Positions 55,470 through 63,772 are shown, counted from the stretch's first letter. The stretch is DNA of 64,000 nt from Pseudidiomarina marina (GCF_003987045.1 NZ_PIPZ01000002.1:1-64000); one strand, 5' to 3'. Notes: generated from the letters alone by a model not told the origin. Translations and numbers: made by a program.

Positions 55470-57448
55470 AATTCGTCGACTTTGCTGCCGGAGAGGGCTT
55501 TGCGAATGCTCTCATCCATGCGGCGGGCTGCGAAATCATCGCTGGCTTTATCGACAGCTTCAATAGCTTTTTCTATGGCATCAGTGTCGGTACCGTTGCG
55601 GGCAATACGTAACGCTTCCATCGCAGTATCCAAGGTCTCGCGCTCGTTTTCGCTCAACAACGCGCCATCTGCGGCTAACGCACTACTCAATGCTTCCAAC
55701 ACGCGGTCGGCTTCTACTTGTTGCTCACGCAACATGCGTGCGGCCATGTCTTCTTTGGCGTTAGTCATCGACGACTGAATCATTTTGGTGATGTCGTCAT
55801 CGCCTAGACCGTACGACGGTTTCACTTGCACCGAGGCAGTGACACCACTCGATTTTTCCATGGCGGTGACGCTGAGTAAGCCATCGGCATCGACTTGGAA
55901 GGTTACGCGAATGTGCGCTGCACCAGCGGCCATCGGTGGAATGTCGGTTAAAACGAAACGAGCTAAGCTGCGGCAATCATCCACTAACTCACGCTCACCT
56001 TGCACCACGTGGATCATCATGGCGGTTTGACCATCTTTGAAGGTGGTAAATTCCTGTGCTTTTGCCACAGGAATAGTGGTGTTCCGCGCGATAACTTTTT
56101 CGACCAAGCCACCCATTGTTTCAAGGCCTAGCGACAATGGAATGACATCGAGCAATAGCATGTCAGAATCTGGCTTATTACCGGCCAAGATATCGGCTTG
56201 TACGGCGGCACCAATCGCCACAACTTGATCTGGGTCGATTGAGGTGAGTGGCTCACGTCCAAAAAACTCGCCTACGGCTTCGCGGATGCGTGGGACGCGG
56301 GTTGAACCGCCAACCATTACCACATCGAGAATTTCATCGGCACTAACGTCAGCGTCTTTTAAAGCGCGGCGGCAGGCTGAGAGCGTACGGCGCACTAGAG
56401 GTTCGATGAGCTCATTAAGCTTGTCTCGGGTAAGTACACTGTAGCCCGGCGTTGCACGCCGGGAATCGGTGATCGGTTCAGCATCGCTGCAGGGTTCTAT
56501 AACAATGGTTTCGCCATCTAGAGAACTTTGTGCATCAATTCGAGATTCACGGTGCTGCGCACCACCCGGCGTGGAACGCCGGGCTACTACGCTATTGACG
56601 TCCGTCAATAGCTCTTTGGCGGCTTTGGCGGCGTTGACGAGGTCGCGCTCAGTGCGGGCGTCGACATTGTCGGGTAGTTGCCACTCTTGCTTAAGCCAAT
56701 TGACAATGAGTTGGTCAAAGTCGTCGCCGCCAAGAGCACTGTCCCCGCCGGTTGCCAGAACTTCAAACACCCCACCTTGCAGGCGCAGAATCGAAATATC
56801 GAAGGTGCCGCCACCTAAATCGTACACAGCAATCAGGCCTTCGCGGCCAGAATCTAAACCATAAGCAACGGCCGCTGCGGTCGGTTCATTCAACAAGCGT
56901 AAAACTTTCAAGCCCGCTAATTGTGCTGCATCTTTTGTGCTCTGGCGCTGTGCTTCATCGAAATATGCCGGCACGGTGATCACCACACCAGTCAGCTCAC
57001 CACCCAACGAAGCTTCAGCGCGAGCTGCTAACGTGCGCAGAATATCTGCGGAAACTTCCACGGCGTTCTTTTCGCCTGCTGCGGTATGGAATACCGGCAC
57101 GCCGTTGTCCGTTTCGCTCATGCGATACGGTAAATTCGAGAAATTCTTCTGTACATCGGCAATGGTGCGACCAATAAATCGCTTCACCGATACAATGGTG
57201 TTCTCGGTATCGATGCTTTTATCGGCGTGCTTAGCCAGCGCTTCGTGGCCGGTTAGCACCTCATTAGCACCGTAATAAACAACCGATGGCAAAATGGCGC
57301 GGTCTTGCTCGTCACGCAACACCTGCGCTTCGCCGCTCCGCACGCTGGCTACCAATGAGTTGGTGGTGCCTAAGTCGATACCGGCTGCAAGTCGATGTTG
57401 GTGGGGCGCGGTGCTTTGGCCCGGCTCCGCAATTTGTAGTAAAGCCAT
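55466..57448 (-). CDS. hscA: Fe-S cluster chaperone HscA with an in-frame REP insertion
   Basis: The 660-residue Hsp70 helps transfer clusters from IscU. It shows [14 protein letters not shown] at residues 22-35, [14 protein letters not shown], and the substrate domain with MGGLVEKVI and [13 protein letters not shown]. coli HscA has 616 residues. About 41 residues of the surplus lie between LLTDVNSV and [14 protein letters not shown]. This stretch (about 288-336) begins [13 protein letters not shown] and ends SRRATPGYS, both coded by inverted REP copies. The insert is in frame and falls in the ATPase domain near the subdomain IIB surface, by comparison with E. coli. Confidence 0.95.
   Translation of the reverse strand: MALLQIAEPGQSTAPHQHRLAAGIDLGTTNSLVASVRSGEAQVLRDEQDRAILPSVVYYGANEVLTGHEALAKHADKSIDTENTIVSVKRFIGRTIADVQKNFSNLPYRMSETDNGVPVFHTAAGEKNAVEVSADILRTLAARAEASLGGELTGVVITVPAYFDEAQRQSTKDAAQLAGLKVLRLLNEPTAAAVAYGLDSGREGLIAVYDLGGGTFDISILRLQGGVFEVLATGGDSALGGDDFDQLIVNWLKQEWQLPDNVDARTERDLVNAAKAAKELLTDVNSVVARRSTPGGAQHRESRIDAQSSLDGETIVIEPCSDAEPITDSRRATPGYSVLTRDKLNELIEPLVRRTLSACRRALKDADVSADEILDVVMVGGSTRVPRIREAVGEFFGREPLTSIDPDQVVAIGAAVQADILAGNKPDSDMLLLDVIPLSLGLETMGGLVEKVIARNTTIPVAKAQEFTTFKDGQTAMMIHVVQGERELVDDCRSLARFVLTDIPPMAAGAAHIRVTFQVDADGLLSVTAMEKSSGVTASVQVKPSYGLGDDDITKMIQSSMTNAKEDMAARMLREQQVEADRVLEALSSALAADGALLSENERETLDTAMEALRIARNGTDTDAIEKAIEAVDKASDDFAARRMDESIRKALSGSKVDEL
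56441..56463 (+). repeat. REP element copy C, inside hscA
   Basis: GTAGCCCGGCGTTGCACGCCGGG on the plus strand; only the first hairpin is kept. It pairs with copy D in inverted orientation, 87 nt apart, and both are read as hscA codons. Confidence 0.88.
56551..56587 (-). repeat. REP element copy D, inside hscA
   Basis: On the minus strand GTAGCCCGGCGTTCCACGCCGGG is followed by the second hairpin GGTGCGCAGCACC. In hscA it reads [12 protein letters not shown], so the TAG inside GTAG is out of frame. Confidence 0.9.
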
Positions 57449-57474
57449 TTAAATCCTCTTTTTAAATACGAGAG

Positions 57475-57555
57475 CGATATTAGCCGTTAGATATTAGATA
57501 TTAGATCTGATGTTTCTAGCTCTTGCTAATATCTAATATCTAATAGCTAATATCG
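57475..57555. repeat. ATATTAG-type heptamer hairpin 3, between hscB and hscA
   Basis: The left arm of GATATTA units (57475-57506) and the right arm of TAATATC units (57526-57555) almost fill the 98-nt gap in the isc operon. The right arm overlaps hscB; its ATATTAG unit gives the last Tyr codon and the TAG stop. Confidence 0.87.
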
Positions 57556-58050
57556 TACTCGCTCTTCAAGCTGTTCGAGTTCGTGGTGCAGCTTGTGCAT
57601 AAACTTCAGCTTACGCACCGTATTCGCCGCATCGTCATTGGCATCGCTATTCAATTGCCGTTCTAACTCATCCTGCAAATCGCGCATCTGTTCTTGCAAG
57701 TCTTTGTAGGCGCCATCAAGCGAATCAACATCGTCTACTTCGGCAATGCGTTCGCGCCATTCCATTTGCGCCATGAGAAATTCAGGATCTTGCAGGGTGG
57801 TTTGTTCATGGGCAAGATCAATACCGCGCAGTTCGAGTAAGTACTCGGCGCGTGACAGCGGTGATCGCAAGGTTTGATAGGCATCGTTGAGTTGTGCGGT
57901 ACGTTGCACCGCCATCAGCTTATCGCGCTCGCTACCACTGGCAAAGCGATCGGGATGCATGGTTTGTTGTAATTTTCGGTAGCGCTGTTGTAGTTCCGCC
58001 GCATCCAAATTGAATGCGGCGGATAGACCAAACAGTTCAAAATGATTCAT
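57547..58050 (-). CDS. hscB: J-domain co-chaperone HscB
   Basis: The 167-residue protein has an N-terminal J domain with the HPD motif (MHPDRF, about residues 32-37). A C-terminal three-helix domain (about 90-167) binds IscU. It stimulates HscA ATPase activity. It ends RVRY, with the stop contributed by a heptamer repeat. The length matches E. coli HscB (171). Confidence 0.95.
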   Translation of the reverse strand: MNHFELFGLSAAFNLDAAELQQRYRKLQQTMHPDRFASGSERDKLMAVQRTAQLNDAYQTLRSPLSRAEYLLELRGIDLAHEQTTLQDPEFLMAQMEWRERIAEVDDVDSLDGAYKDLQEQMRDLQDELERQLNSDANDDAANTVRKLKFMHKLHHELEQLEERVRY

Positions 58051-58060
58051 TTTTTACCTG

Positions 58061-58384
58061 TTAAACATTAAAGCTTTCGCCGCAACCACACTCACCTTTG
58101 GCGTTCGGGTTACGGAACTCGAAGCCCTCGTTCAGGCCTTCTTTGACAAAGTCGATTTCGGTGCCATCGAGGTACACGAGGCTCTTGCCATCGATAATGA
58201 TGCTTACACCTTTGTCTTCAATAACCGTGTCGGTATCGTCGACTTCATCAACGAATTCCATCACATAGGCAAGGCCCGAACATCCGGTGGTTTTCACACC
58301 TAAACGGATGCCAACACCTTTACCGCGTTGTTCCAGAAACGAGCGCGCACGTTGTGCCGCCGCTTCAGTCATGGTAATTGCCAT
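58061..58384 (-). CDS. iscA: Iron-sulfur assembly protein IscA
   Basis: The 107-residue A-type carrier has the three conserved cysteines: TTGCSGLAY (Cys35) and GECGCGESF (Cys99 and Cys101). It receives or delivers clusters or iron. It lies 12 nt after iscU and 10 nt before hscB. Confidence 0.96.
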   Translation of the reverse strand: MAITMTEAAAQRARSFLEQRGKGVGIRLGVKTTGCSGLAYVMEFVDEVDDTDTVIEDKGVSIIIDGKSLVYLDGTEIDFVKEGLNEGFEFRNPNAKGECGCGESFNV

Positions 58385-58396
58385 TTGCTAACCTAA

Positions 58397-58780
58397 TTAA
58401 CCTGCGTGTTTCTTTTTGTAGTCTGCAATTGCTGCTTTAATTGCGTCTTCAGCCAAAATTGAACAGTGAATTTTCACTGGTGGCAACGCTAATTCTTCAG
58501 CAATTTGAGTATTCTTCAGTTGCTCAGCTTCGGCAATTGACTTGCCTTTCACCCATTCGGTGACGAGCGAGCTTGAAGCAATAGCAGAACCACAACCGTA
58601 GGTTTTAAATTTCGCATCTTCGATAATGCCGTCGTCAGTGATTTTTAATTGCAACTTCATCACGTCACCACATGCTGGTGCGCCGACCATGCCGGTTGCA
58701 ATAGACGGATCGTTTTTATCGAAAGCGCCTACGTTGCGCGGGTTTTCATAATGGTCGATTACTTTTTCGCTGTATGCCAT
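58397..58780 (-). CDS. iscU: Iron-sulfur scaffold protein IscU
   Basis: The 127-residue scaffold builds [2Fe-2S] clusters. Its ligands are GAPACGDVM (Cys37), YGCGSAIASSS (Cys63) and KIHCSILA (Cys106). The LPPVK motif that HscA recognises is just before the last one. The length equals that of the family. Confidence 0.97.
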   Translation of the reverse strand: MAYSEKVIDHYENPRNVGAFDKNDPSIATGMVGAPACGDVMKLQLKITDDGIIEDAKFKTYGCGSAIASSSLVTEWVKGKSIAEAEQLKNTQIAEELALPPVKIHCSILAEDAIKAAIADYKKKHAG

Positions 58781-58795
58781 ACCGTGTTACCTCTC

Positions 58796-60010
58796 TTAGT
58801 GTGCCACCCATTCGACCTTGGAAAGATCGACGCCGTCTTTGTACATTTCCCAAAGGGGTGACATGTCGCGTAGACGACCAATTGAATTATTAATTTGCTT
58901 AATGGCGTAATCCACTTCTTCTTCGGTAGTAAAACGACCGAAGCTAAAGCGAATTGAGCTGTGCGCTAATTCATCATTGCGGCCTAATGCACGCAATACG
59001 TATGACGGCTCAAGACTTGCTGATGTACAGGCTGAACCTGAGGATACGGCCAAGTCTTTCAGTGCCATAATCAAGCTTTCGCCTTCGACGAAGTTAAAGC
59101 TGATATTAAAAATGTGCGGTACCGCATGCTCTTGATTACCGTTCACATACACTTCTTCGATGTCTTTTACGCCGTTCCATAAACGGTCATGCAACATTTT
59201 AAAGCGCTCGCGTTCAGCGCCCATTTCTTCTTTCGCGATACGTGCGGCTTCACCGAAACCTGCAATTTGGTGCGTCGCCAAGGTACCTGAACGCATGCCA
59301 CGCTCGTGACCGCCACCGTGCATTTGTGCATTCAAGCGTACACGCGGCTTACGGCGTACATACAAGGCACCGATACCTTTCGGGCCGTACATTTTGTGGG
59401 CTGAGATGCTAAACAAATCAACCGGAAGCTTTTCCATATCAACTTCAATTTTACCGCAGCTTTGCGCGCCATCGACGTGGAAAATCGTCTTGTTCGCACG
59501 ACACAAGTTACCGATGGTTTCGATATCTTGAATCACGCCGATTTCGTTGTTCACGTGCATCACGCTAACTAATACGGTGTCTTCACGCAGTGCTGCTTTG
59601 AATGCGTCGATGTCGATTAAGCCATCTTCTTTGACATCAAGATAAGTAACTTCGAAGCCTTCACGCTCCATTTGACGGCAAGTATCTAGCACCGCTTTGT
59701 GCTCAGTTTTCACCGTAATGATGTGCTTACCTTTTTTGCTGTAAAACTCAGCTGCACCTTTAATAGCCAGGTTGTCTGACTCGGTTGCACCTGAGGTGAA
59801 TACGATTTCACGCGGGTCAGCGTTGATGAGTTCAGCCACTTGATTACGGGCAATATCAACCGCTTCTTCGGCTTGCCAGCCAAAGCGATGCGAGCGTGAC
59901 GCAGGGTTACCGAACTGACCATCTGGGGTCAGAAACTGCATCATTTTTTCAGCAACACGCGGGTCAACCGGTGTGGTTGCTGCATAATCGAAATAAATCG
60001 GTAATTTCAT
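58796..60010 (-). CDS. iscS: Cysteine desulfurase IscS
   Basis: The 404-residue PLP enzyme provides sulfur for clusters and tRNA thiolation. The start ATG at 60010 ([19 protein letters not shown]) has AGGAG upstream and gives exactly the E. coli length; an earlier in-frame codon is rejected. The PLP lysine is in [12 protein letters not shown], and the loop cysteine in [19 protein letters not shown]. Confidence 0.97.
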   Translation of the reverse strand: MKLPIYFDYAATTPVDPRVAEKMMQFLTPDGQFGNPASRSHRFGWQAEEAVDIARNQVAELINADPREIVFTSGATESDNLAIKGAAEFYSKKGKHIITVKTEHKAVLDTCRQMEREGFEVTYLDVKEDGLIDIDAFKAALREDTVLVSVMHVNNEIGVIQDIETIGNLCRANKTIFHVDGAQSCGKIEVDMEKLPVDLFSISAHKMYGPKGIGALYVRRKPRVRLNAQMHGGGHERGMRSGTLATHQIAGFGEAARIAKEEMGAERERFKMLHDRLWNGVKDIEEVYVNGNQEHAVPHIFNISFNFVEGESLIMALKDLAVSSGSACTSASLEPSYVLRALGRNDELAHSSIRFSFGRFTTEEEVDYAIKQINNSIGRLRDMSPLWEMYKDGVDLSKVEWVAH

Positions 60011-60036
60011 CAAGCTACTCCTCATGCCAGACTGCT

Positions 60037-60519
60037 TTACTGGCTCAATGCAATTTGGTTTTCGCGTTTTTTCTGGTCAGAAATAATCTTGTTTTGGCGT
60101 AATGCCACTTGTGCAATGTCTTCTTGCTTGACCAGTTCGGCTAACGTGATGCCAGCCAGAAAATCTTCAATACGTTCACTTAAGTCGGTCCACAGCGAAT
60201 GTGTTAAGCACCGACTTCCGCCTTGACAGCCGCCCTTACCTTGGCAGCGTGTGGCGTCAATGCTCTCATCCACCGCCTGAATGACCGCACTAATTGAAAT
60301 TTGATGGGCTTCTAAGCCTAATCGATAACCGCCACCTGGCCCGCGCACACTGCTTACCAGACCTTGTTTACGCAAACGCGCAAATAATTGTTCAAGATAA
60401 CTTAGGGAAATACCTTGGCGTTCAGAAATGTCTGCCAATGGCACCGGACCCTGTTCTGTATGCAACGCAACGTCAATCATTGCGGTTACGGCGTAGCGGC
60501 CTTTTGAGGTTAAACGCAT
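60037..60519 (-). CDS. iscR: Iron-sulfur cluster regulator IscR
   Basis: The 160-residue Rrf2-family regulator has an N-terminal winged helix and a cluster-binding stretch [13 protein letters not shown] (three Cys at about 92, 98 and 104, as in E. coli). Its holo-form represses the isc operon through a type 1 site, and a matching site overlaps its own promoter. It is the first gene of the operon. Confidence 0.97.
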   Translation of the reverse strand: MRLTSKGRYAVTAMIDVALHTEQGPVPLADISERQGISLSYLEQLFARLRKQGLVSSVRGPGGGYRLGLEAHQISISAVIQAVDESIDATRCQGKGGCQGGSRCLTHSLWTDLSERIEDFLAGITLAELVKQEDIAQVALRQNKIISDQKKRENQIALSQ

Positions 60520-60550
60520 AGCGGTGTTGCCTCCATTTAGTTAGGCCTCA

Positions 60551-60583
60551 ATTTTGCCATTCCCGACTATTTTAGTCAAGTAT
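60551..60583 (-). promoter_or_regulatory. iscR promoter overlapped by a type 1 IscR-binding site
   Basis: On the minus strand TTGACT (60579-60574), a 17-nt spacer and CAAAAT (60556-60551) form the promoter. Positions 60583-60559 match the 25-nt type 1 consensus (ATASYYGACT, then RWWWY, then AGTCRRSTAT) in 24 of 25 positions. The site covers the -35 box, so [2Fe-2S]-IscR would block transcription of the whole operon. Confidence 0.88.
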
Positions 60584-60603
60584 TAGCGACAAAGTCGCTA
60601 ATA
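60581..60603. repeat. Perfect 10-bp hairpin upstream of the iscR promoter
   Basis: TATTAGCGAC and GTCGCTAATA flank AAA. It overlaps the outer edge of the IscR site and abuts REP copy E. It could be a second regulator site. Confidence 0.5.
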
Positions 60604-60605
60604 CC

Positions 60606-60642
60606 GTAGCCCGGCGTTCTACGCCGGGTGGTGCGCAGCACC
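60606..60642 (+). repeat. REP element copy E, left end of cassette 1
   Basis: GTAGCCCGGCGTTCTACGCCGGG then GGTGCGCAGCACC: a full two-hairpin REP. It is the only intergenic copy whose TAG is not a stop codon of a gene. Confidence 0.92.
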
Positions 60643-60793
60643 GTTATTGCCTGTTATCAGGTAATGTTTATAAGTTATTGCCTGTTATCAGGTAATGTTT
60701 ATAAGTTATTGCCTGTTATCAGGAAATGTTTATAAGTTACTGCCTGTTATCAGGTAATGTTTATAAGTTATTGCCTGTTATCAAGCGATGTCT
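60643..60793 (+). repeat. Tandem array 1: five 31-bp units with core CCTGTTATCAGG
   Basis: The cores start at 60650, 60681, 60712, 60743 and 60774, exactly 31 bp apart. The unit is near ATTGCCTGTTATCAGGTAAT with ATGTTTATAAGTT between; each core is a short palindrome. The last unit ends CAAGCGAT instead. It is flanked by inverted REPs E and F. Confidence 0.95.
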
Positions 60794-60810
60794 ACTAGTC
60801 AACAATAACC

Positions 60811-60844
60811 GCCTGCGGCGTCCCGGCGTGGAACGCCGGGCTAC
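60811..60844 (-). repeat. REP element copy F; supplies the stop codon of trmJ
   Basis: On the minus strand GTAGCCCGGCGTTCCACGCCGGG then a remnant second hairpin (GACGCCGCAGGC). The TAG of GTAG is the trmJ stop. It closes cassette 1. Confidence 0.9.
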
Positions 60845-61557
60845 TTCATTTTCTTGTCGATTGAGGTCAGGATGCCGCGCAGGATATTCAGCTCGGCCGA
60901 TTCCGGGCGCGCCCGATTAAACAAGCGGCGTAGCTTCGCCATCACTTGGCCTGGATGGTTCTTGATGATGAAGCCGGTTTCGCCCAAGGTTTCTTCTAGG
61001 TGCACGTAGAAGCGCTCGAGATCTTCAGCAAGTGGGTACTCACTTTGCTCGCGCTCAGGGTGAGCGTCCGCTTCTAAGAATTGCATACGTACTTCGTAGG
61101 CCAAGGTCTGCACAGCCATTGCTAAATTCAATGAGCTGTAATCCGGATTCGAAGGTATATGCACATGATGCGTGCATTGCTGCAATTCTTCGTTAGTAAG
61201 ACCGCTGCTTTCACGGCCAAATACCATTGCAACTGGGTAATTTGGCGCTTCCGCCAACACTTTCACAGCCGCCTCACGCGGGCCGAGTAACGGCCAATCG
61301 AGGGTGCGATTGCGCGCACTGGTGCCAACCACGAGGCCACAATCACCGATGGCTTCACTTAACGTCGATACAATCTTCGCGTTATATAGCACGTCGGTGG
61401 CACCCGCTGCTAAAGCTGACGCATGGCTGTCTGGTTCTTGCACAGGATCAACCAGATACAGCTCACTGAGCCCCATGGTTTTCATGGCGCGCGCCACTGA
61501 GCCGATGTTACCGGTGTGGCTGGTGTTGACTAAAACAATTCGGATTCTTTCCAGCAT
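60841..61557 (-). CDS. trmJ: tRNA (cytidine/uridine-32-2'-O-)-methyltransferase TrmJ
   Basis: The 238-residue SpoU-family methyltransferase has the SPOUT knot motifs [22 protein letters not shown] (residues 8-29 in part), [16 protein letters not shown] and [16 protein letters not shown]. It methylates the ribose at position 32 of tRNAs. It lies upstream of iscR, as in E. coli. Its stop codon is formed by a REP. Confidence 0.95.
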   Translation of the reverse strand: MLERIRIVLVNTSHTGNIGSVARAMKTMGLSELYLVDPVQEPDSHASALAAGATDVLYNAKIVSTLSEAIGDCGLVVGTSARNRTLDWPLLGPREAAVKVLAEAPNYPVAMVFGRESSGLTNEELQQCTHHVHIPSNPDYSSLNLAMAVQTLAYEVRMQFLEADAHPEREQSEYPLAEDLERFYVHLEETLGETGFIIKNHPGQVMAKLRRLFNRARPESAELNILRGILTSIDKKMK

Positions 61558-61575
61558 GGTATAAACCTTTAACGG

Positions 61576-61716
61576 CGTTGTTCGTTATTGGTTATTCGTT
61601 ATTCGTGATTGCTTTCGCTGTTACGCACGGCTCCGAATTTTACTCCGGTGCTGCGCGGAATTCTTGGTTATTCGCTAACACCATCATCGAATAACCAACA
61701 ACGAATAACGAGTAAC
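61576..61716. repeat. TTATTCG-type heptamer hairpin 3, between trmJ and suhB
   Basis: The left arm of CGTTATT units (61576-61610) and the right arm of AATAACG units (61687-61716) enclose a longer middle of about 76 nt with its own short inverted repeats (CTCCG, GCGC). It fills the 162-nt gap. Confidence 0.85.
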
Positions 61717-61719
61717 GTC

Positions 61720-62520
61720 TTACTTCAAGCTTTCAGGTAAGTGCGGGCGAGCCTTGGTGAGTAGGTGCTGCACCACCTTCGGATTGCCTGCAACCACATG
61801 ACCACTGCGCATAAAACCGTGACCACCGGCGAAGTCAGCCACAATACCGCCAGCTTCACGTACAATCAATTGACCGGCCGCGATGTCCCAAGGTTTTAGG
61901 CTAAATTCCCAAAAACCGTCGATACGACCGTTGGCGACATAGGCTAAATCAAGTGCGGCAGAGCCGTCACGACGCATATCAGCTGTGTGTTCGAATAACG
62001 CTGCAAACACCGCGAGATAATCTTTGGTCATGTCTTTGCGTTTGAATGGAAAACCGGTTGCTAATAGAGCGCCGTTGAGGTCACGCTGTTTGGTGACACG
62101 TAAACGCTTGCCGTTTAGCTGCGCGCCTTGGCCTTTGGTTGCGGTAAATAGTTCTTCACGCAGCGGGTCATAAACCACGGCAGCGTGAACGGCGCCTTTG
62201 AATAAGTAGGCGATAGAAACGGCGAAATGGGGGATACCGCGCAGGTAATTGGTGGTACCGTCGAGTGGGTCAATGATCCACTGATGGTCGCTTTCTTTGC
62301 CCACTACTTCACCACTTTCTTCTGCTAAGAAAGAGTGATCGGGGTAAGCTTTTTGAATGGTGCGAATGATGGCACTTTCAGCCGCTTTATCGAGTTCGGT
62401 GACGAAATCGTTTTGGCTTTTCGTTTGAACATTAAGGTCAACTTCTACGCCAAAGTTTTTGACTAAAATTTTGCCGGCCGCACGCGCTGCGCGCACCGCT
62501 ATGTTTAACATCGGATGCAT
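61720..62520 (-). CDS. suhB: Inositol-1-monophosphatase SuhB (Nus factor)
   Basis: The 266-residue protein has the IMPase motifs WIIDPLDGTTNYLRG (about 81-95), EESGE and KPWDIAAGQLIVREAGG (about 215-231). It hydrolyses inositol phosphates and, in E. coli, joins the rRNA antitermination complex. The length matches E. coli SuhB (267). Confidence 0.96.
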   Translation of the reverse strand: MHPMLNIAVRAARAAGKILVKNFGVEVDLNVQTKSQNDFVTELDKAAESAIIRTIQKAYPDHSFLAEESGEVVGKESDHQWIIDPLDGTTNYLRGIPHFAVSIAYLFKGAVHAAVVYDPLREELFTATKGQGAQLNGKRLRVTKQRDLNGALLATGFPFKRKDMTKDYLAVFAALFEHTADMRRDGSAALDLAYVANGRIDGFWEFSLKPWDIAAGQLIVREAGGIVADFAGGHGFMRSGHVVAGNPKVVQHLLTKARPHLPESLK

Positions 62521-62562
62521 ACCAATTACCTGTGCTGTGAAAGAACAATTTTGTGGGCGCGG

Positions 62563-62591
62563 ATTATACGGAGAATGAAGCAGTTAAGCAA
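62563..62591 (-). promoter_or_regulatory. Promoter of suhB
   Basis: On the minus strand TTGCTT (62591-62586), a 17-nt spacer and a consensus TATAAT (62568-62563) are followed by the GC-rich CCGCGC. The 13-nt core GTATAATCCGCGC is identical in the ndk promoter. Confidence 0.7.
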
Positions 62592-62594
62592 GTG

Positions 62595-62623
62595 TTCACT
62601 TTTCAAACAGCTCGTGCTATAAG
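62595..62623 (+). promoter_or_regulatory. Promoter of the DUF3545 gene
   Basis: TTCACT (62595-62600), a 17-nt spacer and TATAAG (62618-62623) with an extended TGC. It is back-to-back with the suhB promoter and about 68 nt upstream of the gene. Confidence 0.55.
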
Positions 62624-62690
62624 ATTGTTGCGCTATGCAAAAAATCAGGCATTAAATTAGAACAACAACACAAAAAAGCCGGAGGGTCCG

Positions 62691-62858
62691 ATGGATCATT
62701 CACAAGAGCTAAAGCAAGTTGAATCTAAGTCTAGCAAGAAAGCAGCCCCTCGTAAGTGGCGTGAAATTGAGGTGCTTAAGGAAAAGTATCGGTTACGCGA
62801 CGAACTCCAAGATATCGATTTTGAATTCGATGCCGAACTCGACGAATTAGACCTGTAG
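62691..62858 (+). CDS. Small DUF3545-family protein
   Basis: The 55-residue protein starts MDHSQELKQVESKSSK and contains the basic stretch APRKWREIEVLKEKYRLRDELQ without gaps in about residues 19-40, then an acidic tail DIDFEFDAELDELDL. This matches the short DUF3545 proteins of Vibrio, Shewanella and Alteromonadales. GGAGG lies 5 nt before the ATG. The stop codon TAG is the last three bases of the GTAG that opens REP copy G. Function unknown. Confidence 0.85.
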   Translation: MDHSQELKQVESKSSKKAAPRKWREIEVLKEKYRLRDELQDIDFEFDAELDELDL

Positions 62859-62890
62859 CCCGGCGTTTCACGCCGGGTAGTGCGCAGCAC
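62855..62890 (+). repeat. REP element copy G, left end of cassette 2; supplies a stop codon
   Basis: GTAGCCCGGCGTTTCACGCCGGG then GTAGTGCGCAGCACT. The TAG in GTAG ends the DUF3545 gene. Confidence 0.92.
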
Positions 62891-62972
62891 TGTTATTGCC
62901 TGTTATCAGGTGATGTACCTTGAATTGCCTGTTATCAGGTGATGTACCTAGAGTTGCCTGTTATCAAGCGAT
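62891..62972 (+). repeat. Tandem array 2: three 29-bp units with core CCTGTTATCAGG
   Basis: The cores start at 62899, 62928 and 62957, exactly 29 bp apart, with TGATGTACCTTGAA-type spacers. The last unit ends CAAGCGAT as in array 1. REPs G and H flank it in inverted orientation. Confidence 0.94.
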
Positions 62973-62993
62973 CCTAGTGATTTTCGAAGTATC

Positions 62994-63032
62994 ACGGCGC
63001 TTCGCGCCACCCGGCGTAGAACGCCGGGCTAC
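62994..63032 (-). repeat. REP element copy H; supplies the stop codon of ung
   Basis: On the minus strand GTAGCCCGGCGTTCTACGCCGGG then GGCGCGAAGCGCC. The TAG of GTAG is the ung stop. It closes cassette 2. Confidence 0.92.
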
Positions 63033-63682
63033 CAGCTTATCCGTGTGTCCAGCAGCTCGTTAGTGCGGCGAAAGTGGCCAGCGGTGATGAAACCACGATG
63101 CGCCGATAACGGCGACGGGTGCACCGTTTCTAATACATAATGGCGCTGGCGGTCAATTAAAGCGCCCTTCTTTTGTGCGTGCGCTCCCCACAGCAAAAAC
63201 ACGATACCTTCGCAATGTCGATTAATTTGCTCCACCACTTTGTCAGTAAAGGTCTCCCATCCCCAGCTAGCATGCGAATGCGCTTTACCCTGCTCTACCG
63301 TCAACACCGTGTTCAATAACAGCACGCCCTGTCGCGCCCAACGCTCTAGATTGCCTGATTCCGGTATTTGATAATCAGGGTAATCGTGTTGAATGGCTTT
63401 AAAGATATTGCGCAATGACGGCGGGTGTTTCACCCCATCGGGTACAGAAAAACACAAGCCATGTGCTTGTCCAGGCCCGTGATATGGGTCTTGCCCGAGT
63501 ATCACAACCTTTAAATTGGCCAATGTAGTAAGCTTAAACGCTTGAAATACTTGGTCGCTCGGTGGATAAATCTGTTTACCGGCATCGCGCTCAGCCTGCA
63601 CGCGCTGCATCAGCTCAAGAAAGTATGGTTGTTGTTTTTCTTCGCCGAGCAAGTCGCTCCAGCTTAACGCCTGTGCTGTCAT
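63029..63682 (-). CDS. ung: Uracil-DNA glycosylase
   Basis: The 217-residue repair enzyme removes uracil from DNA. It shows the water-activating loop [13 protein letters not shown] (about 61-73), [10 protein letters not shown], and the minor-groove loop [11 protein letters not shown] (about 186-196). The length is close to E. coli Ung (229). The stop codon belongs to a REP element. Confidence 0.97.
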   Translation of the reverse strand: MTAQALSWSDLLGEEKQQPYFLELMQRVQAERDAGKQIYPPSDQVFQAFKLTTLANLKVVILGQDPYHGPGQAHGLCFSVPDGVKHPPSLRNIFKAIQHDYPDYQIPESGNLERWARQGVLLLNTVLTVEQGKAHSHASWGWETFTDKVVEQINRHCEGIVFLLWGAHAQKKGALIDRQRHYVLETVHPSPLSAHRGFITAGHFRRTNELLDTRISW

Positions 63683-63772
63683 TTATAGACTAACCTTTGT
63701 ATTATTGTGCCAATATCTGTTCGATATCCTAACATCGAGACGAATCGTGATACCAACAAAAGAGAGCATTTG

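Larger units (their letters stand above)
60520..60840. other. Repeat-filled gap between iscR and trmJ
   Basis: This 321-nt region holds, from left to right, the iscR promoter and type 1 IscR site (to 60583), a 10-bp hairpin (60581-60603), REP copy E, five 31-bp tandem units and REP copy F. No protein gene is supported. Confidence 0.85.

Noticed and set aside
60643-62972. Regularly spaced repeats that could be taken for CRISPR arrays
   Set aside because: The sequences between cores are the same from unit to unit, so they are tandem repeats without spacers, and no cas gene is present.
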